The notes beneath the pieces are model-generated. The model was not told where the DNA came from and searched no databases. It saw nothing but the letters and a program-made list of their open reading frames with translations. A program made the position numbers and the translations under genes. Positions 1 through 10,786 of a DNA stretch of 64,000 nt are shown in pieces (position 1 is the first letter of the stretch; each line of letters begins with the position of its first letter). The DNA is from Haliotis asinina (lineage: Eukaryota; Mollusca; Gastropoda; Lepetellida; Haliotidae). The DNA lies in assembly GCF_037392515.1 (NCBI RefSeq), contig NC_090295.1:22670501-22734500 (forward strand). Direction: 5' to 3'.

Positions 1-73
1 ACATGGGGACCTCTTATCGAGCGATTTAGTATGATTGTTAGTGGCCTGTATCCGGTCATGTTGCGGGAGGTCC

Positions 74-157
<84 letters not shown>

Positions 158-426
158 GGAGAGAGAGAGAGAGTATTTCCGAGTGTGACTGTGTGTGAGG
201 AGTTATGTGTGTCTGTGAGAGTGTGTGAAAGAGCGTGCGTGACCACGTGTGTATATGTATGTGTTTGTGTGAGACTGTAATGGAGCGTGTGAGAGTTGAT
301 GTGTGTGAGTGTGTATATGCGTGTTTCAGTGAGTGAATGGGTGTGTGAGAAAGCGAATGAGCATGGTAGTATTTGGTGTGTGTGAGAGGAGATGATGTTT
401 GAGAGAGAGAGAGAGAGAAAGAGAGA
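74..426. repeat. (GA)n microsatellite and GT-rich low-complexity tract
   Basis: A long run of GA dinucleotides with a few interruptions (about 74-173) passes into GTGTGA-rich sequence and ends in a second short GA run near 400-420. Apparent ORFs here are Arg-Glu repeat artefacts. I see no gene in the first 1 kb. Confidence 0.9.
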
Positions 427-532
427 CATCAAGACACCTGACATCAAGGGATCTGTATTCATAGTTTTATTCCTGCTGGTTAACACGGAATGCTAAGATC
501 TCAGATGTGAACTATATCATTATATGATGTAT

Positions 533-591
533 CTCTCTCTCTCTCTCTCCTCTCTCTCCTCTCTCTCTCTCTCTCAACCCCCCCCCCCCCC

Positions 592-666
<75 letters not shown>
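533..666. repeat. Compound (CT)n-(C)n-(CA)n-(GA)n microsatellite
   Basis: CT repeats, about 14 C, a short CA run and a long GA run follow one another. The CT arm and the GA arm are complementary, so this can fold as an imperfect hairpin. From 667 to about 1100 I see only weak SINE-like scraps (a degraded SINE tail near 853-930). Confidence 0.9.
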
Positions 667-671
<5 letters not shown>

Positions 672-1101
672 GAAGTTTTGGAATAGGGAAGTGAGAAAAG
701 AACCTCAGCAAATCAGTATTAGTTCTGTACCTTCAGTGTCGACATCCGATAGGGAAGCAGCAAGCACTATCATTTAATGCAGTGGAGATCGAACTGACCA
801 CATTCAACGACGCTCTGTCCACTTAAGAAGGGGCGCGGTCGCCAGATGTAGTATTGAGTTAGTGGGGTTTTACGCCGCATTTACAATATCAAAGCCTTAT
901 TGTATAGGGAATCAGATGAGTGAGTGAGTCAAGATACTACGTCGATTCGAGAAAGGTTTTATTTCAGCAATTGCGACGAGAGCAAATTTACAACCTTAAG
1001 TTGAGTAACAAACCAAACTCACGAGAATGAGAATCGAACTGAAATACAATACACATGTACTCATTTTAGCGATCGCTTTAATAACTACACAACTATACTC
1101 T

Positions 1102-1261
1102 GAATGAGTGAGTGAGTTTAGTTTTACGTCGTTTTTAGCAATATTCCAGCAAGTCGGGCACGCCAGAAATGTGCTTCAACGATTGTACACATGTGGGGAA
1201 TCGAACCCGTGTCTTCGGCATGACGACCGAACGTTTAAACCACTAGGTTACCCCACCGCCC
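1102..1261 (-). mobile_element. SINE-1 copy (tRNA-derived)
   Basis: The reverse strand begins with a tRNA-like head (box B-like GGTTCGATTCC variant and box A-like TAACCTAGTGG) and ends in the (ACTC)n tail seen here as GTGAGTGAGT. It is one of about fifteen copies of this roughly 160-bp family in the window. Confidence 0.8.
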
Positions 1262-1435
1262 TATACTACTATAAGGGAATAGCGGCACAACAAAACCGCA
1301 TTACACACCAATAGTTTCATAAACTGTCCCCGTTATAAACTGATTACAAAAGACAACAATGGCGAGTTTACATTTTTAACGTACATATTTTCTTACATCG
1401 ATGGGCTATGTTGGGTTTATATAAAATGTACTCTT

Positions 1436-1880
1436 AGAAGGTGGGAGAATCTGAACTTTAATTTTGAATAGGAGCTTAAAAACTTTCCAAAGACAGACAT
1501 CATATGAACGCACCTTGGATCATTTCTCTTTATTACTACCCTTAAACACAACGCGTGGAATGCATGTGTGCAGCGCAGTAGCTCCAAACACCTGCATGGG
1601 GTGTCTTTCTTGATTTTGACGGTTTTCAAAAGGGTCGATAAATCACCGCAGGCCGTTAATTTTGACAATCATCTTGCATCACACATTTGGGCTGTTGTTG
1701 TTTTCTGAAATGAAAAATTTGACACCAATCAATTTTCAAGAACGATTACTGTGTGAAAAAACTATGGTCATACGGAAGTGCAAGTGGTGATGCACTCTCG
1801 AAACATTCATTATTATCATATCAACTCCGACATGTAACATTTGATTCAATCGTAAATTAAAAATGAGTATAGAATTCCCA
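1436..1880 (+). repeat. Dispersed repeat shared with the right end of the window
   Basis: This stretch aligns in the same orientation with about 63430-63880. Shared landmarks include GACAGACATC, CGCAGTAGCTC, TCTTGATTTTGACG, TGCATCACACATTTG and GGTGATGCACTCTC. At the right edge the repeat lies inside sequence resembling an LTR-retroelement protease region, so this is probably another old fragment of that element. No intact gene is visible. Confidence 0.6.
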
Positions 1881-2041
1881 GTGCGTCGGTCTTTTTACAC
1901 GAACGGCCCTTCATCCCGAGCTTGATGATGCCTTGGTGCAGTATCGATACATGTATAAAGAAGCATGTCACATGCACATAATGACATGCAGCTCAGCTGG
2001 TTTACTCGGACAATAATGAACCCTTTATGTGCATTTAACAA

Positions 2042-2110
2042 TACGTTGGCCACGCACCTGTCGCACATGGTTAAGGGTTAATTGGTGCATCCAGGAGTAT
2101 ATATATTTGT
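2042..2110 (+). promoter_or_regulatory. Probable core promoter of kringle gene 1
   Basis: A TATATATAT tract at 2098-2106 lies about 75 bp before the ATG, in the right range for a TATA box with a short leader. Just upstream, TACGTTGGCC (2042-2051) followed by a CTGTC..CACATG stretch is also found before kringle gene 3 (13204-13213 onward), so it may be a shared regulatory element. This is inferred from sequence only. Confidence 0.5.
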
Positions 2111-2178
2111 CTGTCTCTCACAGATGCAGTACCTGTTTCTTTGCAAGTACCAGTCGGTGTCCACTAGCAGCATCCACC

Positions 2179-4331
2179 ATGGCTCGTCTGTTGCTCTTGA
2201 CTGTCCTAGCCGTTCTTGCTACACTGGCAGCATGCGATGGTAAGTTCTGTTCGTGATGCCATCGGGGCGGTGGGGTAGCCGTGTGGTTAAAGCGTTGGCT
2301 CGTCACGCCGAAGACCCGTGTTCGCATCCTCAGATGGGTAGAATGTGTGAAGCCACTTCTGGCTTTCTCCACCGTGATGTTGCTGGATATTGCCAAAAGC
2401 GGCGTAAATCCATACTTATTCACCTACTCCATTCGCTAGTAAACCTATTCACTTCACAGTTCACATTCACGTGACCAATATGTCGTTTACAAATGCACTT
2501 CTGCCTGACCTTTGGGGAAGTTGTGAATCACGATTCGTGGTGTGATCTTCGCTCGATACTTAACTTATTGCACGGACTCTAGTTGGGGAGGTGGGGCAGT
2601 GGTAGAAGCGTTCGTTCGTCACGCCGAAGACCAGGTTTGATATCAGTGCAGGGGTACAATGTGTGAAGCCCATTTCTGGTGTCCCCCGTTGTGACATTGC
2701 TGGGATATTACTGAAAGTGCCATTAAACCAAAGTCACTCATTGTACCGGTAGTTAGGCGGGCTTTTTAAAATGTTTTTGATCGACAACTTGATATCTTCA
2801 GAAAATTCATAAACACAGCTTGCTTATGGTCGTGTTTAAATGATACAACTCACTCTGCTTTAGGTGAGAGACATTGTGAATGCTATGTATCTGCATGAGG
2901 TTTTAATGTGAAGTCTTTTTCCATTTGAGTCGGGGAAGCCTAGCGTTTAAAGGGTTCGCTCATCACGACGATCACCCATGTTCGATTCCCCACATAGGTA
3001 CAATGTGTGAAGCCCATTTCTGGTGTCCCTACCGTGCTATTGCTAAAAGCGGCGTAAACCTGGACTAACTCAGTCACCTTTTCCAGTGGAAGAGGGAACT
3101 GCCACCAAGGCAACATTCCACAGTAAATTATGTTCTCAATTCCATAAGCTATACAAGTAATAAGTTTGCTTCTTTTAGATCGACCAACATCACTGAACTT
3201 TAATCGCCATATGTAGTGAATGGTCTGGTCCTTAGAACACGTCGAGTAGAATATTTTTCTTAATAGTCATTTGTTCTTAGCATACACACTTTATTTTACT
3301 TGAAAGCGACGCAAGGAGTTTTGAGGCAACAATTGAGGTTTTGGAGTGTTTGCTTACTCAGCACACACTCCGAAACGTCATGTTATTCACAATAAAGAAG
3401 TTGACACCCTTAAATCTTGCTTTTCTTATGCAATCCACTTTTGAAAATTAGCCACAACTGTATTTCCTAAAACATCTATCTGTTAAGTCACTAGTTTTGT
3501 CTGTCTGTCACATATACTAATCCCCATCAGCACACCAGCTGGAAACTAAACTTGCCATAATCTCATATGGGGAGTTACAATGAAAATATTAAAACTTCAA
3601 ACCAAACTCAAGCCACGTTCTCTCCAACAATGTAAGACTCTGCGCTGACGTCGATGAGACAAACTTGTCAGTGGACGTACGGGTTCAATATTGCTTCATT
3701 TAATGTCATTTTAGAAGTTGACAATTACAACATAGAAGTAACATTTTTGGATAATAACTTCTTTTTTAGTTTTTGAGTCGACCACAACACCTTATATTTC
3801 TGAACATATTTGAGCATGTAGTAGTTGCGTTGATATCTGCGTTATATAAACATTATGTAATAGGAAATTAATACTACTAATAGTAACATTCAGTATGTGC
3901 TCATGGACGTTCGATACAGGTTCTTGAACTGTTGATAACCAGGGATGACAACGGTACAAGAATCTGTATTGAAACAACGCACTCACAACATAAAGAAGCT
4001 GATGTCCAGGTTTGTCTGTTTGTATATTGATATTTACTTCGCAGATGACTGCTACACCAAGCAGGACGGAATAGCAGTGTACAGTGGCACAAAATCTGAA
4101 ACCGCCAGCGGAAAACCATGTCAGGCTTGGTCCAGCCAATCCCCGAACGAACACCCCTACGATCCCAGTGACTTCGACGTCACCAACGGCGCACCAAACC
4201 TCGGCTTCACCGGCGCTGGCAACTACTGCCGCGACCCTTCCGGAGGAGGCATGCCTTCATTGGGGTATTTATGGTGCTACACAGCCGACCAGCCAGGATG
4301 GGAAACATGCATGGTTCCGAAGTGTTCCTAG
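2179..4331 (+). CDS. Secreted single-kringle protein 1 (two exons)
   Basis: Exon 1 is 2179-2239 (61 nt) and exon 2 is 4045-4331, joined by a phase-1 GT-AG intron (GTAAGT donor, TTCGCAG acceptor). The predicted protein is 115 residues. It has a hydrophobic signal peptide (MARLLLL..., about 1-19) followed directly by one kringle with the usual six cysteines (DDC, KPC, NYC, LWC, ETC, PKC) and the family hallmark NYCRDPSG...LWCYT. Kringles are disulfide-knotted extracellular binding modules. The acidic DxD pair of lysine-binding kringles is not present, so the ligand is unknown. The start codon is fixed by homology with two paralogs in the window. A poly(A) signal follows at 4490-4495. Three SINE-1 copies sit in the 1.8-kb intron. 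Confidence 0.85.
2268..2432 (+). mobile_element. SINE-1 copy in kringle 1 intron
   Basis: The tRNA-like head (GGGGTAGCCGTGTGGTTAAAG, box B degraded) is followed by the family body and a GGCGTAAATCC end. Confidence 0.8.
2587..2740 (+). mobile_element. SINE-1 copy in kringle 1 intron, diverged
   Basis: It has the same head-to-tail order as the other SINE-1 copies (GTGGGGCAGTGG, then GTACAATGTGTGAAGCCC, then a CATTAAACCAAAGTCACTC end). Confidence 0.7.
2929..3075 (+). mobile_element. SINE-1 copy in kringle 1 intron, diverged
   Basis: The box B-like GTTCGATTCCCC and the GGCGTAAACC tail are visible. The A-box side is degraded. Confidence 0.7.
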
Positions 4332-4489
4332 GTTTTCCAAGGTGTTCCTTGATGTTCCCAGGTTGTCCGAGACCGTCCTATGTGTTCCGTGGTGTTCATC
4401 TGTGTACAGAACTGAACCTAGGATATTAAAACAACATTTGAAATGTAAACTCTGTTCGTCTTGATAACATCGTACAGCATCGTTTCAAT

Positions 4490-4495
4490 AATAAA
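4490..4495 (+). terminator. Poly(A) signal of kringle gene 1
   Basis: AATAAA lies about 160 bp after the stop. The paralogs carry AATAAATAT (9799) and ATTAAATAT (28890) at comparable places. Confidence 0.65.
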
Positions 4496-4701
4496 TATGC
4501 AATGAAAAAACTGTTATCGTTTTACATCTTTATACGGTACAGATCGTTTGACAGAAAGACCTGAACACATTTATTCCAGCATATGTTTTCAAGGCAGTTA
4601 TTTTCCGTTAAGAAAGTTTCCTAGCATCATTAAGGCGCGCCGTACGAGCAGGATTCTAAAGAACAGGGTCCACTTGCCCAAAGCAATCTTAACGCCACCA
4701 T

Positions 4702-4906
4702 GCACGTGAAGATAAGGGGTAGGACTGATCTTCAGTAAACTATGCTTGTCGCAAGAGACGACTACCGGCATCCGGAGGTCAGGCTCTGTGCCATCGTATC
4801 CAAGTTGCGGTGCTCACAGAATTATCTGATCCAGACTCGATTATTTAGAGACAAAGAGCTGTAATATTGCTGAGTGTGCCGTAAAACTAAACTCACTCAC
4901 TCACTT
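4702..4906 (+). mobile_element. SINE-2 copy, diverged
   Basis: It matches the SINE-2 body (CTATGCTTGTCGCAAGAGACGACTA, GATCCAGACTCGATTATTTA) and ends in GTAAAACTAAACTCACTCAC. SINE-2 shares its 3' tail with SINE-1 but has a different, longer 5' part. Confidence 0.65.
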
Positions 4907-5219
4907 AGCGCCAAAATGATCGTAAGTCCCATTCTGTAACACAGCCTTTTATGAAGTGTCCTCTAGTCCCTAAACATAAAGATAAGGACCTTCCTGGTTT
5001 TGTTGTCCTCTTCTTTCCAAGTTGAGATTGATAATTGTGCCGTTTGAGACTGACAATCAATGATCGAGGAGGAAAACAACGAGCCTATGATCAGGTGATC
5101 TGGATAAATACCTGACTGCATACATCCTGAATCACCTTTCTCACAATCAAGTCGTAAATCGTGTGCAAGTCCTGACAAAATGTCATGTCCTCTGAACTCA
5201 TTGCGATCCTCAATTCAAA

Positions 5220-6800
5220 TTAAGTTTCCCGTTTCCTTGTGCGAGGTTTGCGTCTCTTTCCCCACTGCCACAACTGGACGTCGGTGTTGTTACAGGTCTC
5301 CATGATAAGAATCATTTGGGTGATCCACACTTAGACAGAGGCCACTGGCCGACACAACTGGACCGTGTCCATTAGCAGATGGATCATAACGCCACTTTTG
5401 CTTCATCTGATCTTCGTCACACATTGCCATGGCAACAGGTCCTGTATCTTCCTGGAAACAAAATATATAGTTCTTGATTTCCCTGAGCTCTGTGTAGTCC
5501 CATAGTTGGTTCACTAGCTTCCCGCGGCACGGAAGTAAAGCAGTGGGTGATTTCAACTTCTCACTCGCAAAAGCGTCCCATCTCCAACAATGTAAGACTC
5601 AGGGCTGACGTTGGCAAGGTACCATTCAAAGGAATGACAGCGCAGATCCTGTCGAAGCTTAACCCTGTAAGAGATGTCGCCGATATCAGCCAAACTGCCG
5701 TCGAAGTTGCGGGCAAAGACGTTGTAGCTGTCCATCCAGACGTTGGCGATTCTGGCAATGTTTCGACTGAAGAAAGGCGGATTGGTGTCGTAGTATTTAT
5801 GTGGATGATACATGTGGCCAACATTGGAGCAGGGGACTAACACCAGCCCTCCCCCGCACATCCAGGTTTTCAGATAGAGCTCTGTGTTCTCCGCACCCCA
5901 CACCTCCAAGCCGGGGTCAAACTGTCCCAGCTTCCGAAACCATCTTTGACTGACAGCAAATACACATTCAATCATTGCAAGTGAATGAAAGTTGTCTGTT
6001 GGTCGTTTTCGTCTTAAAATTTCTCGCTGTGGAACCCTCATCCATGCAAATCGTAGTTCTGGGAAAGACACCCACTGCAATCGGATATCCTTTGTCAGGT
6101 TGATACCGAAGTCCAAGGGGTTAACACCGTAAATCAAAGGAGCAGTGATTATCGAATCATTTTAAGCAATCCTTGTCACCAGTGGTTCCAGCCATCCAGG
6201 AAAACATTCGCAATGTGCGTCCATGAACACTGCTACAGGAGCAGTAGACTGTTCAAAACCAATCATCCGTGCTCTTATCAAGCCCTGTCTGGACTCAGCT
6301 CGCAGTAGCTGCACCTTGCTGAATCGGGAGACATACTCCTCTAACGGTTCCTTCAGAACCTTGTCTGTAGATGCATCGTCCACTAAGATGATCTCCTTGA
6401 TGAGATGAGGCGGGGTATTGTCCATGATGCTGTGGATAGTCCGTAACAGGACTGACCAGTGCTCGTTGTTGAAGATAATGACCACACTGGTTTCAGGGAG
6501 GTTGAGGTCTGTGTACAGCGAGTGGCATCCTTTAAGACGGATATCAGGCAGAGATCTCTGGACGGGAAGGAGACTGCTGGTATAAGTCGAGTACTCCCAC
6601 TCCTCGAAACTCCTCTGGAACTTCTTGGCTTCTTCCTTGGTAAGTTTCGTCACATCCACCAACAACCCTGCACCACCGACTCCTGGGTCCACCAGGCCCA
6701 TTTGGGCAAACACAAGTTCCACACTGGGATCGTCGGGATGGTGAAGACGTACCAAGGGATCTGACAATTCCCTAGACAATTCATTGCTATTCGTCAAAAT
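5220..6800 (-). pseudogene. Polypeptide N-acetylgalactosaminyltransferase, intronless broken copy
   Basis: Read on the minus strand, this gives almost a whole GalNAc-transferase. In order there is part of the stem, the GT-A catalytic half (VVIIFNNEHWSVLLRTI, LVDDASTD, then DAHCE in place of the usual DxH motif DSHCE), the second half (WGAENTEL, CGGGLVLVPCSNVGH) and a ricin-B lectin tail (VSASGLCLSVDH ... VQLWQWGK). The normal enzyme starts mucin-type O-glycosylation in the Golgi. Here no ATG or membrane anchor opens the frame. A TAA stop falls right after TRIA (about 6165). A frameshift near 5569 separates the catalytic domain from the lectin, and a second near 5290 precedes the C-terminal CNNTDVQLWQWGK. 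No introns interrupt about 1.6 kb, although such genes usually have many. A 5'-truncated processed retrocopy fits best, although no poly(A) tract or target duplication was found. Confidence 0.75.
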
Positions 6801-8069
6801 TCATCATGAGGCACAAGGGAACAATATTTGCAAGTCTTAGAAATGTCTCTAACATATAAAACGGAACGAGAAAAATATTGCGCGTCTTGGTATTTCTCTG
6901 ATTAAATATTGCACAAGCAGGGTCAAACACAGCAGTAAAAGGGGATTAATTGGTTTGCTATGTGTTTGTTGTGTGTTTCAACGATGTGACCTCAAGAAAG
7001 TATTCATGGTGAATTCTATTTATTTCAATCAACATTGTAAGTATTTCGGTTACACAATGAGATATCTTCATATTGTCACACACGCACGCACGCACGCACA
7101 CACACACACACATACATACATATATACATACATACATAAACCCGACCGTTAAGATGATCGTATTGCACAAACTACCCGAGCATTACGCACAGGGTCCAGA
7201 GTCAGCGAGCGAGTGAACGAGTGAGTCAGTGAGTGGCGTTTCAGTATTTCCTCTATCACTACCATCTGATTTGGGTATTTGCTCCAAAAATTATACGTGA
7301 ACAACCTCAAGGTTGAAAGCGCACACTACGTGCACTGAATCTAAACCACACACAATATTTCTTTATGACTATACACAACGTTTGTTAATCCAGTAGAACA
7401 TAAAGATAAAAGCGACAAAACATTCCCACATCCATTGTTATGCCATGAGCTTCCGTTTGAAACACCACGAAACAGTGCCGATACCCAGCTTTAGCGAAAA
7501 GGTGAGCATATCCTGCCCCATTGGCAGTAACCCGTCATAAACACTCGCAAATGCATGTCAAGTTGAATGGCATTTACACTGTTCACTGAAATAATTGTCC
7601 AATTCAACTTAAACATACTTTGGGTTATTACTCGAATTCATAACGGAAGGTGGATATTGTTATGCTAACTATTTTGTAATATAATAATTGTTTGTTTTAC
7701 TGAATAATAATATACACAGAATGCAAATGAAATGCTAATAATAATGTCAATCATTTTCTGGTTGCCAAAGAAGTTCATAAGAAATTATATTCAAATCACT
7801 CAAACATGTCATCTCCATTATTGCCAGTGCAATATCTTGATAGATGCCAACATTTGCATGCTGTTTGCACTGAATGGATTACATTTGGGCCAATTGTACT
7901 CGGACAAAGACTCTTTCGTGAGAATTGGCAGAGCATCTGTTGCAATTGAGAGAAAGATCAATGGTTGATTATATTTAAAATCGTAATCGCATCACCCACG
8001 TCTACATTTGTCTTGTGATAACGACGTGGGCAGCATCAACTGCGTTGCATCATTACAACAGCATCCAAC
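6801..8069. other. Intergenic stretch between the GalNAc-T copy and kringle gene 2
   Basis: I see no gene. It holds a (CA)n/(CG) microsatellite at about 7076-7137, a scrap of SINE-1 tail (about 7203-7250) and AT-rich unique sequence. A TATATTTAAA at about 7970 could be the TATA box of kringle gene 2, 90-100 bp before its ATG. Confidence 0.5.
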
Positions 8070-9739
8070 ATGGCTCGTCTCTTGCTAGTCGTCACCCTGG
8101 CTACCCTTGCCTCACTGGCAGCAGGCAATAGTAAGTTCTGTTCTTAATACTATTGACCTCAGGTGTGCAATTCCACTTGTAAATGACCTTTTCAGAATTT
8201 GTCAAATCATACATGTGGGTTTCAGGTGATGAGCAACTTCGTTTCACGAACTTGAGAAGTATTTTAAGTGAAGCAGTTTCTCATATTGTGAACTTTCATT
8301 CGAAATAATCTTTCCGAAATTCAATATTGAATTTGACTGTCACGACTCGAATACTTTCGAATTGTTCCATTTATATGATCATAAACTACTTTCATTTGTA
8401 TCCTCCTGCAGTAAAAGCATTTATTGGAAAGTCTTTTTGTATTTCATTTAAGCCCCGAGGTTTTGCATTCTGGATATTTGTAAATTTAACATTACATACT
8501 GGTAGCAGAAATGAAAATGAAATTCCTGGACAAGTGAGTTCAAATGCAGCTACGAAAGAATACCTTAGGACCTGCAGCTCTCGAGATTTAGGTCAAACAC
8601 TGGATCAGCATAATTTAAGAGCTCAGCCAGCTATTTAAAAGGATTGAAGATGTTTAGAATTAATAGTAATAGCAAAATGGAAACATCGGTAGTGCGCTGA
8701 AGGCAGATAATACTATCTTTATCAGACACATTTCAGAATTACTTTCTGTGTCAGACAAGGATGCTGGTTTGGTCCGTGACTTTTTATTGACGAATTAGTG
8801 TTATTTGTGAACAGATCTTTAGAAGATGGAATCACGAATGCGAAGAATATTTGTAGATAATCTTATTCATATGACTCATACATTGCTGAACGAATGAACA
8901 AGAAAATAATTTTCGAAAATGGAATCGTTCAACAAGTGTTCGCTGTTTTATATTGAAATTCGTTGTATCCAGTAAGAGTGTGTAAATGCTTACTATTTAG
9001 GACTGGAATATGTGGAAAATTTTCCTTCCTCCAAAACATTGTCTAAGGAATGTGTCTCAGTATTATCTTAAGTTATCTTGAAGTTTTGCATGGTATATTG
9101 TGTAAGGTATATTACATATCCAATAACATCACTTTGAGTTAGGTTATATCTTCGCAGTGTGATCTACATAGCAGTGTGTATATAGGAATCTGTTTGCATC
9201 CATGTTTAAATCTAAATCGTCGAAAACAACAAAGTTGCTTCGCAGAATAAAGATGCCTACCTTGGGTGAGCCAGGATCCTGAGATTGTACTTTGCCAGGA
9301 ATGTTCCATGGCGTTTCAGCAAAGTTGCAAAAGTCTCAAACCTCAATCCGGACTTCAAAGAATACTTTTCAATTCTTCCTTTAATCAGACACGAATGTCA
9401 AAATATTATGAACTGTGTTTACGTACCATATTCACTGATATTGACTTTCACTTCACAGCTGAATGTTATACCAAGCAAGGGATAACAGCAGTGTACGGTG
9501 GTACTACAGGGGTAACCGACGAGGGAGTTGCATGTCAGCCCTGGTCCAGCAAGACCCCAAACAATCACGCCTTTCTCCCTGAGCACTTCGACATCACCAA
9601 CGGTGCCCCATCATCAGCCTATCCTGGGAACTACTGCCGTGACCCATCTGGACCAAACTCACCCCCACTTGGATATCTCTGGTGCTACACTGCTAATGGA
9701 GTGGGATGGGGGACATGTGATATTCATAAGTGTTCATAA
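8070..9739 (+). CDS. Secreted single-kringle protein 2 (two exons)
   Basis: Exon 1 is 8070-8130 (61 nt) and exon 2 is 9459-9739. The phase-1 intron of 1328 bp has a GTAAGT donor and a CTTCACAG acceptor. The product is 113 residues: signal peptide MARLLLVV...LAAG followed by a single kringle with all six cysteines (TEC, VAC, NYC, LWC, GTC, HKC) and NYCRDPSG / LWCYT. It is paralogous to the genes at 2179 and 13363 with identical exon structure. The poly(A) signal AATAAA is at 9799-9804. Sequence just before exon 2 (GTGAGCCAGGATCCTG... AGCAAAGTTGCAAA) is also found before exon 2 of gene 3, which shows the introns are homologous. The ligand and tissue are unknown. Confidence 0.85.
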
Positions 9740-9913
9740 GTGTACCTAAATGAAGCTTGAACTTTAAAACAAGTTCGAATCATGAATCTTGTTTCAAAAA
9801 TAAATATAAAATGACAAAAGTAAAACTTACGTCTGTCTTGCATGTTCTTGTGGGATATATCATATTCGATTTTTATTTATTTATTTTATGTTTTTTATTT
9901 ATGTTATGTTTTA

Positions 9914-10786
9914 CAGATTAAGATAGAAATGCAGCAGAGAGGGTTCCATTCTCTTCCCACAGAGGTTACTTGTCATATCTTCCAACGTAACCTTTGCTCT
10001 AATACGACCCTTTCATGGTGCGAGTGTTCAAGACTCGTGATTGGAGGCAATCAGATTTAGTAGTGCAATCGGCGACCTTGTTTCAAAAGTGATCGTTCGC
10101 AAGATCTCGGTAATTTCCGGAAGCATCGTGAAAACAGTCAAGTCATATTTGTTTCTCCACATTGCTTCCATTTGTCAAGTTGAATCTAGGTCCATGTAAC
10201 ACGTGTTCTGATTGGACAGAAAATGGGAACTAAATCTGCTACTATCTTTTGCCGCTAGGGGATATTATGAGAACAGTATTAGAACAGAGGTTCGTAGAAA
10301 GATATGACAAGTAACCTCTGTGGGAAGAGAATGAGAGGGTTCCTGTGATCCTGGAAAAATCAGGGTGGTGAAGCTCATCATCATCTCAGGGCCCTTACCC
10401 CCTCGACACGCAGGCTAGACAGCGAATGGGACTTCTCCCAGGAAACGCAGTCTAGTCGAACCCACAAAGAACTTTTCGGAGAATAAGAAGGCTCCCCAAC
10501 ACTACAGCCTTCTGCATTAATTGTATTGTCAGGGGGGGCTGTGCTCTCGGTGGAGAACTAGGGCACTCTCCTGATCTGCACCAAGAAAACGGGAGGTACC
10601 ATATCAAGGGTACCGAGAACAATGGAGAGCCTGATGACAGTGTACTTGGTATGCAAGCTAGACATTTCAAAGGCGAGGTCCGCATATTTAGCATGCTTTT
10701 CCGCCTTGCCAATCACATTGCTGTCAAAAGTGCCTGAAAATTCAATGATATGAATAAATTCATTGGCTTTATCAAAAAGGGCAAGA
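9914..10786 (-). mobile_element. R4/Dong-like LINE, 5'-truncated copy 1
   Basis: This minus-strand copy holds only the 3' end of the element found in fuller form at 20.4-27.0 kb, i.e. the C-terminal endonuclease region and 3' UTR. Its 3' end (left side, TTTTACAGATTAAGATAGAAATGC) abuts a degenerate TTTA-rich tract. A 387-bp MITE is inserted within it. The reading frame is no longer open through the whole fragment. Confidence 0.8.
9947..10333. mobile_element. MITE with 35-bp terminal inverted repeats, inserted in a LINE
   Basis: The left end CATTCTCTTCCCACAGAGG and the right end CCTCTGTGGGAAGAGAATG are reverse complements, and the identity continues for about 35 bp. The 9-bp sequence AGAGGGTTC is duplicated on both sides (9938-9946, 10334-10342). 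Other copies of the same LINE show a single uninterrupted AGAGGGTTC. A 9-bp duplication with long TIRs suits a Mutator-like (MULE) non-autonomous element. There is no coding capacity. Confidence 0.8.

Noticed and set aside
35-280. 81-residue Arg-Glu-rich protein
   Set aside because: It is a pure translation of a (GA)n microsatellite.
8327-8638. 103-residue frame inside the intron of kringle gene 2
   Set aside because: It has no family resemblance or splice logic and lies within a short intron conserved in position among paralogs.
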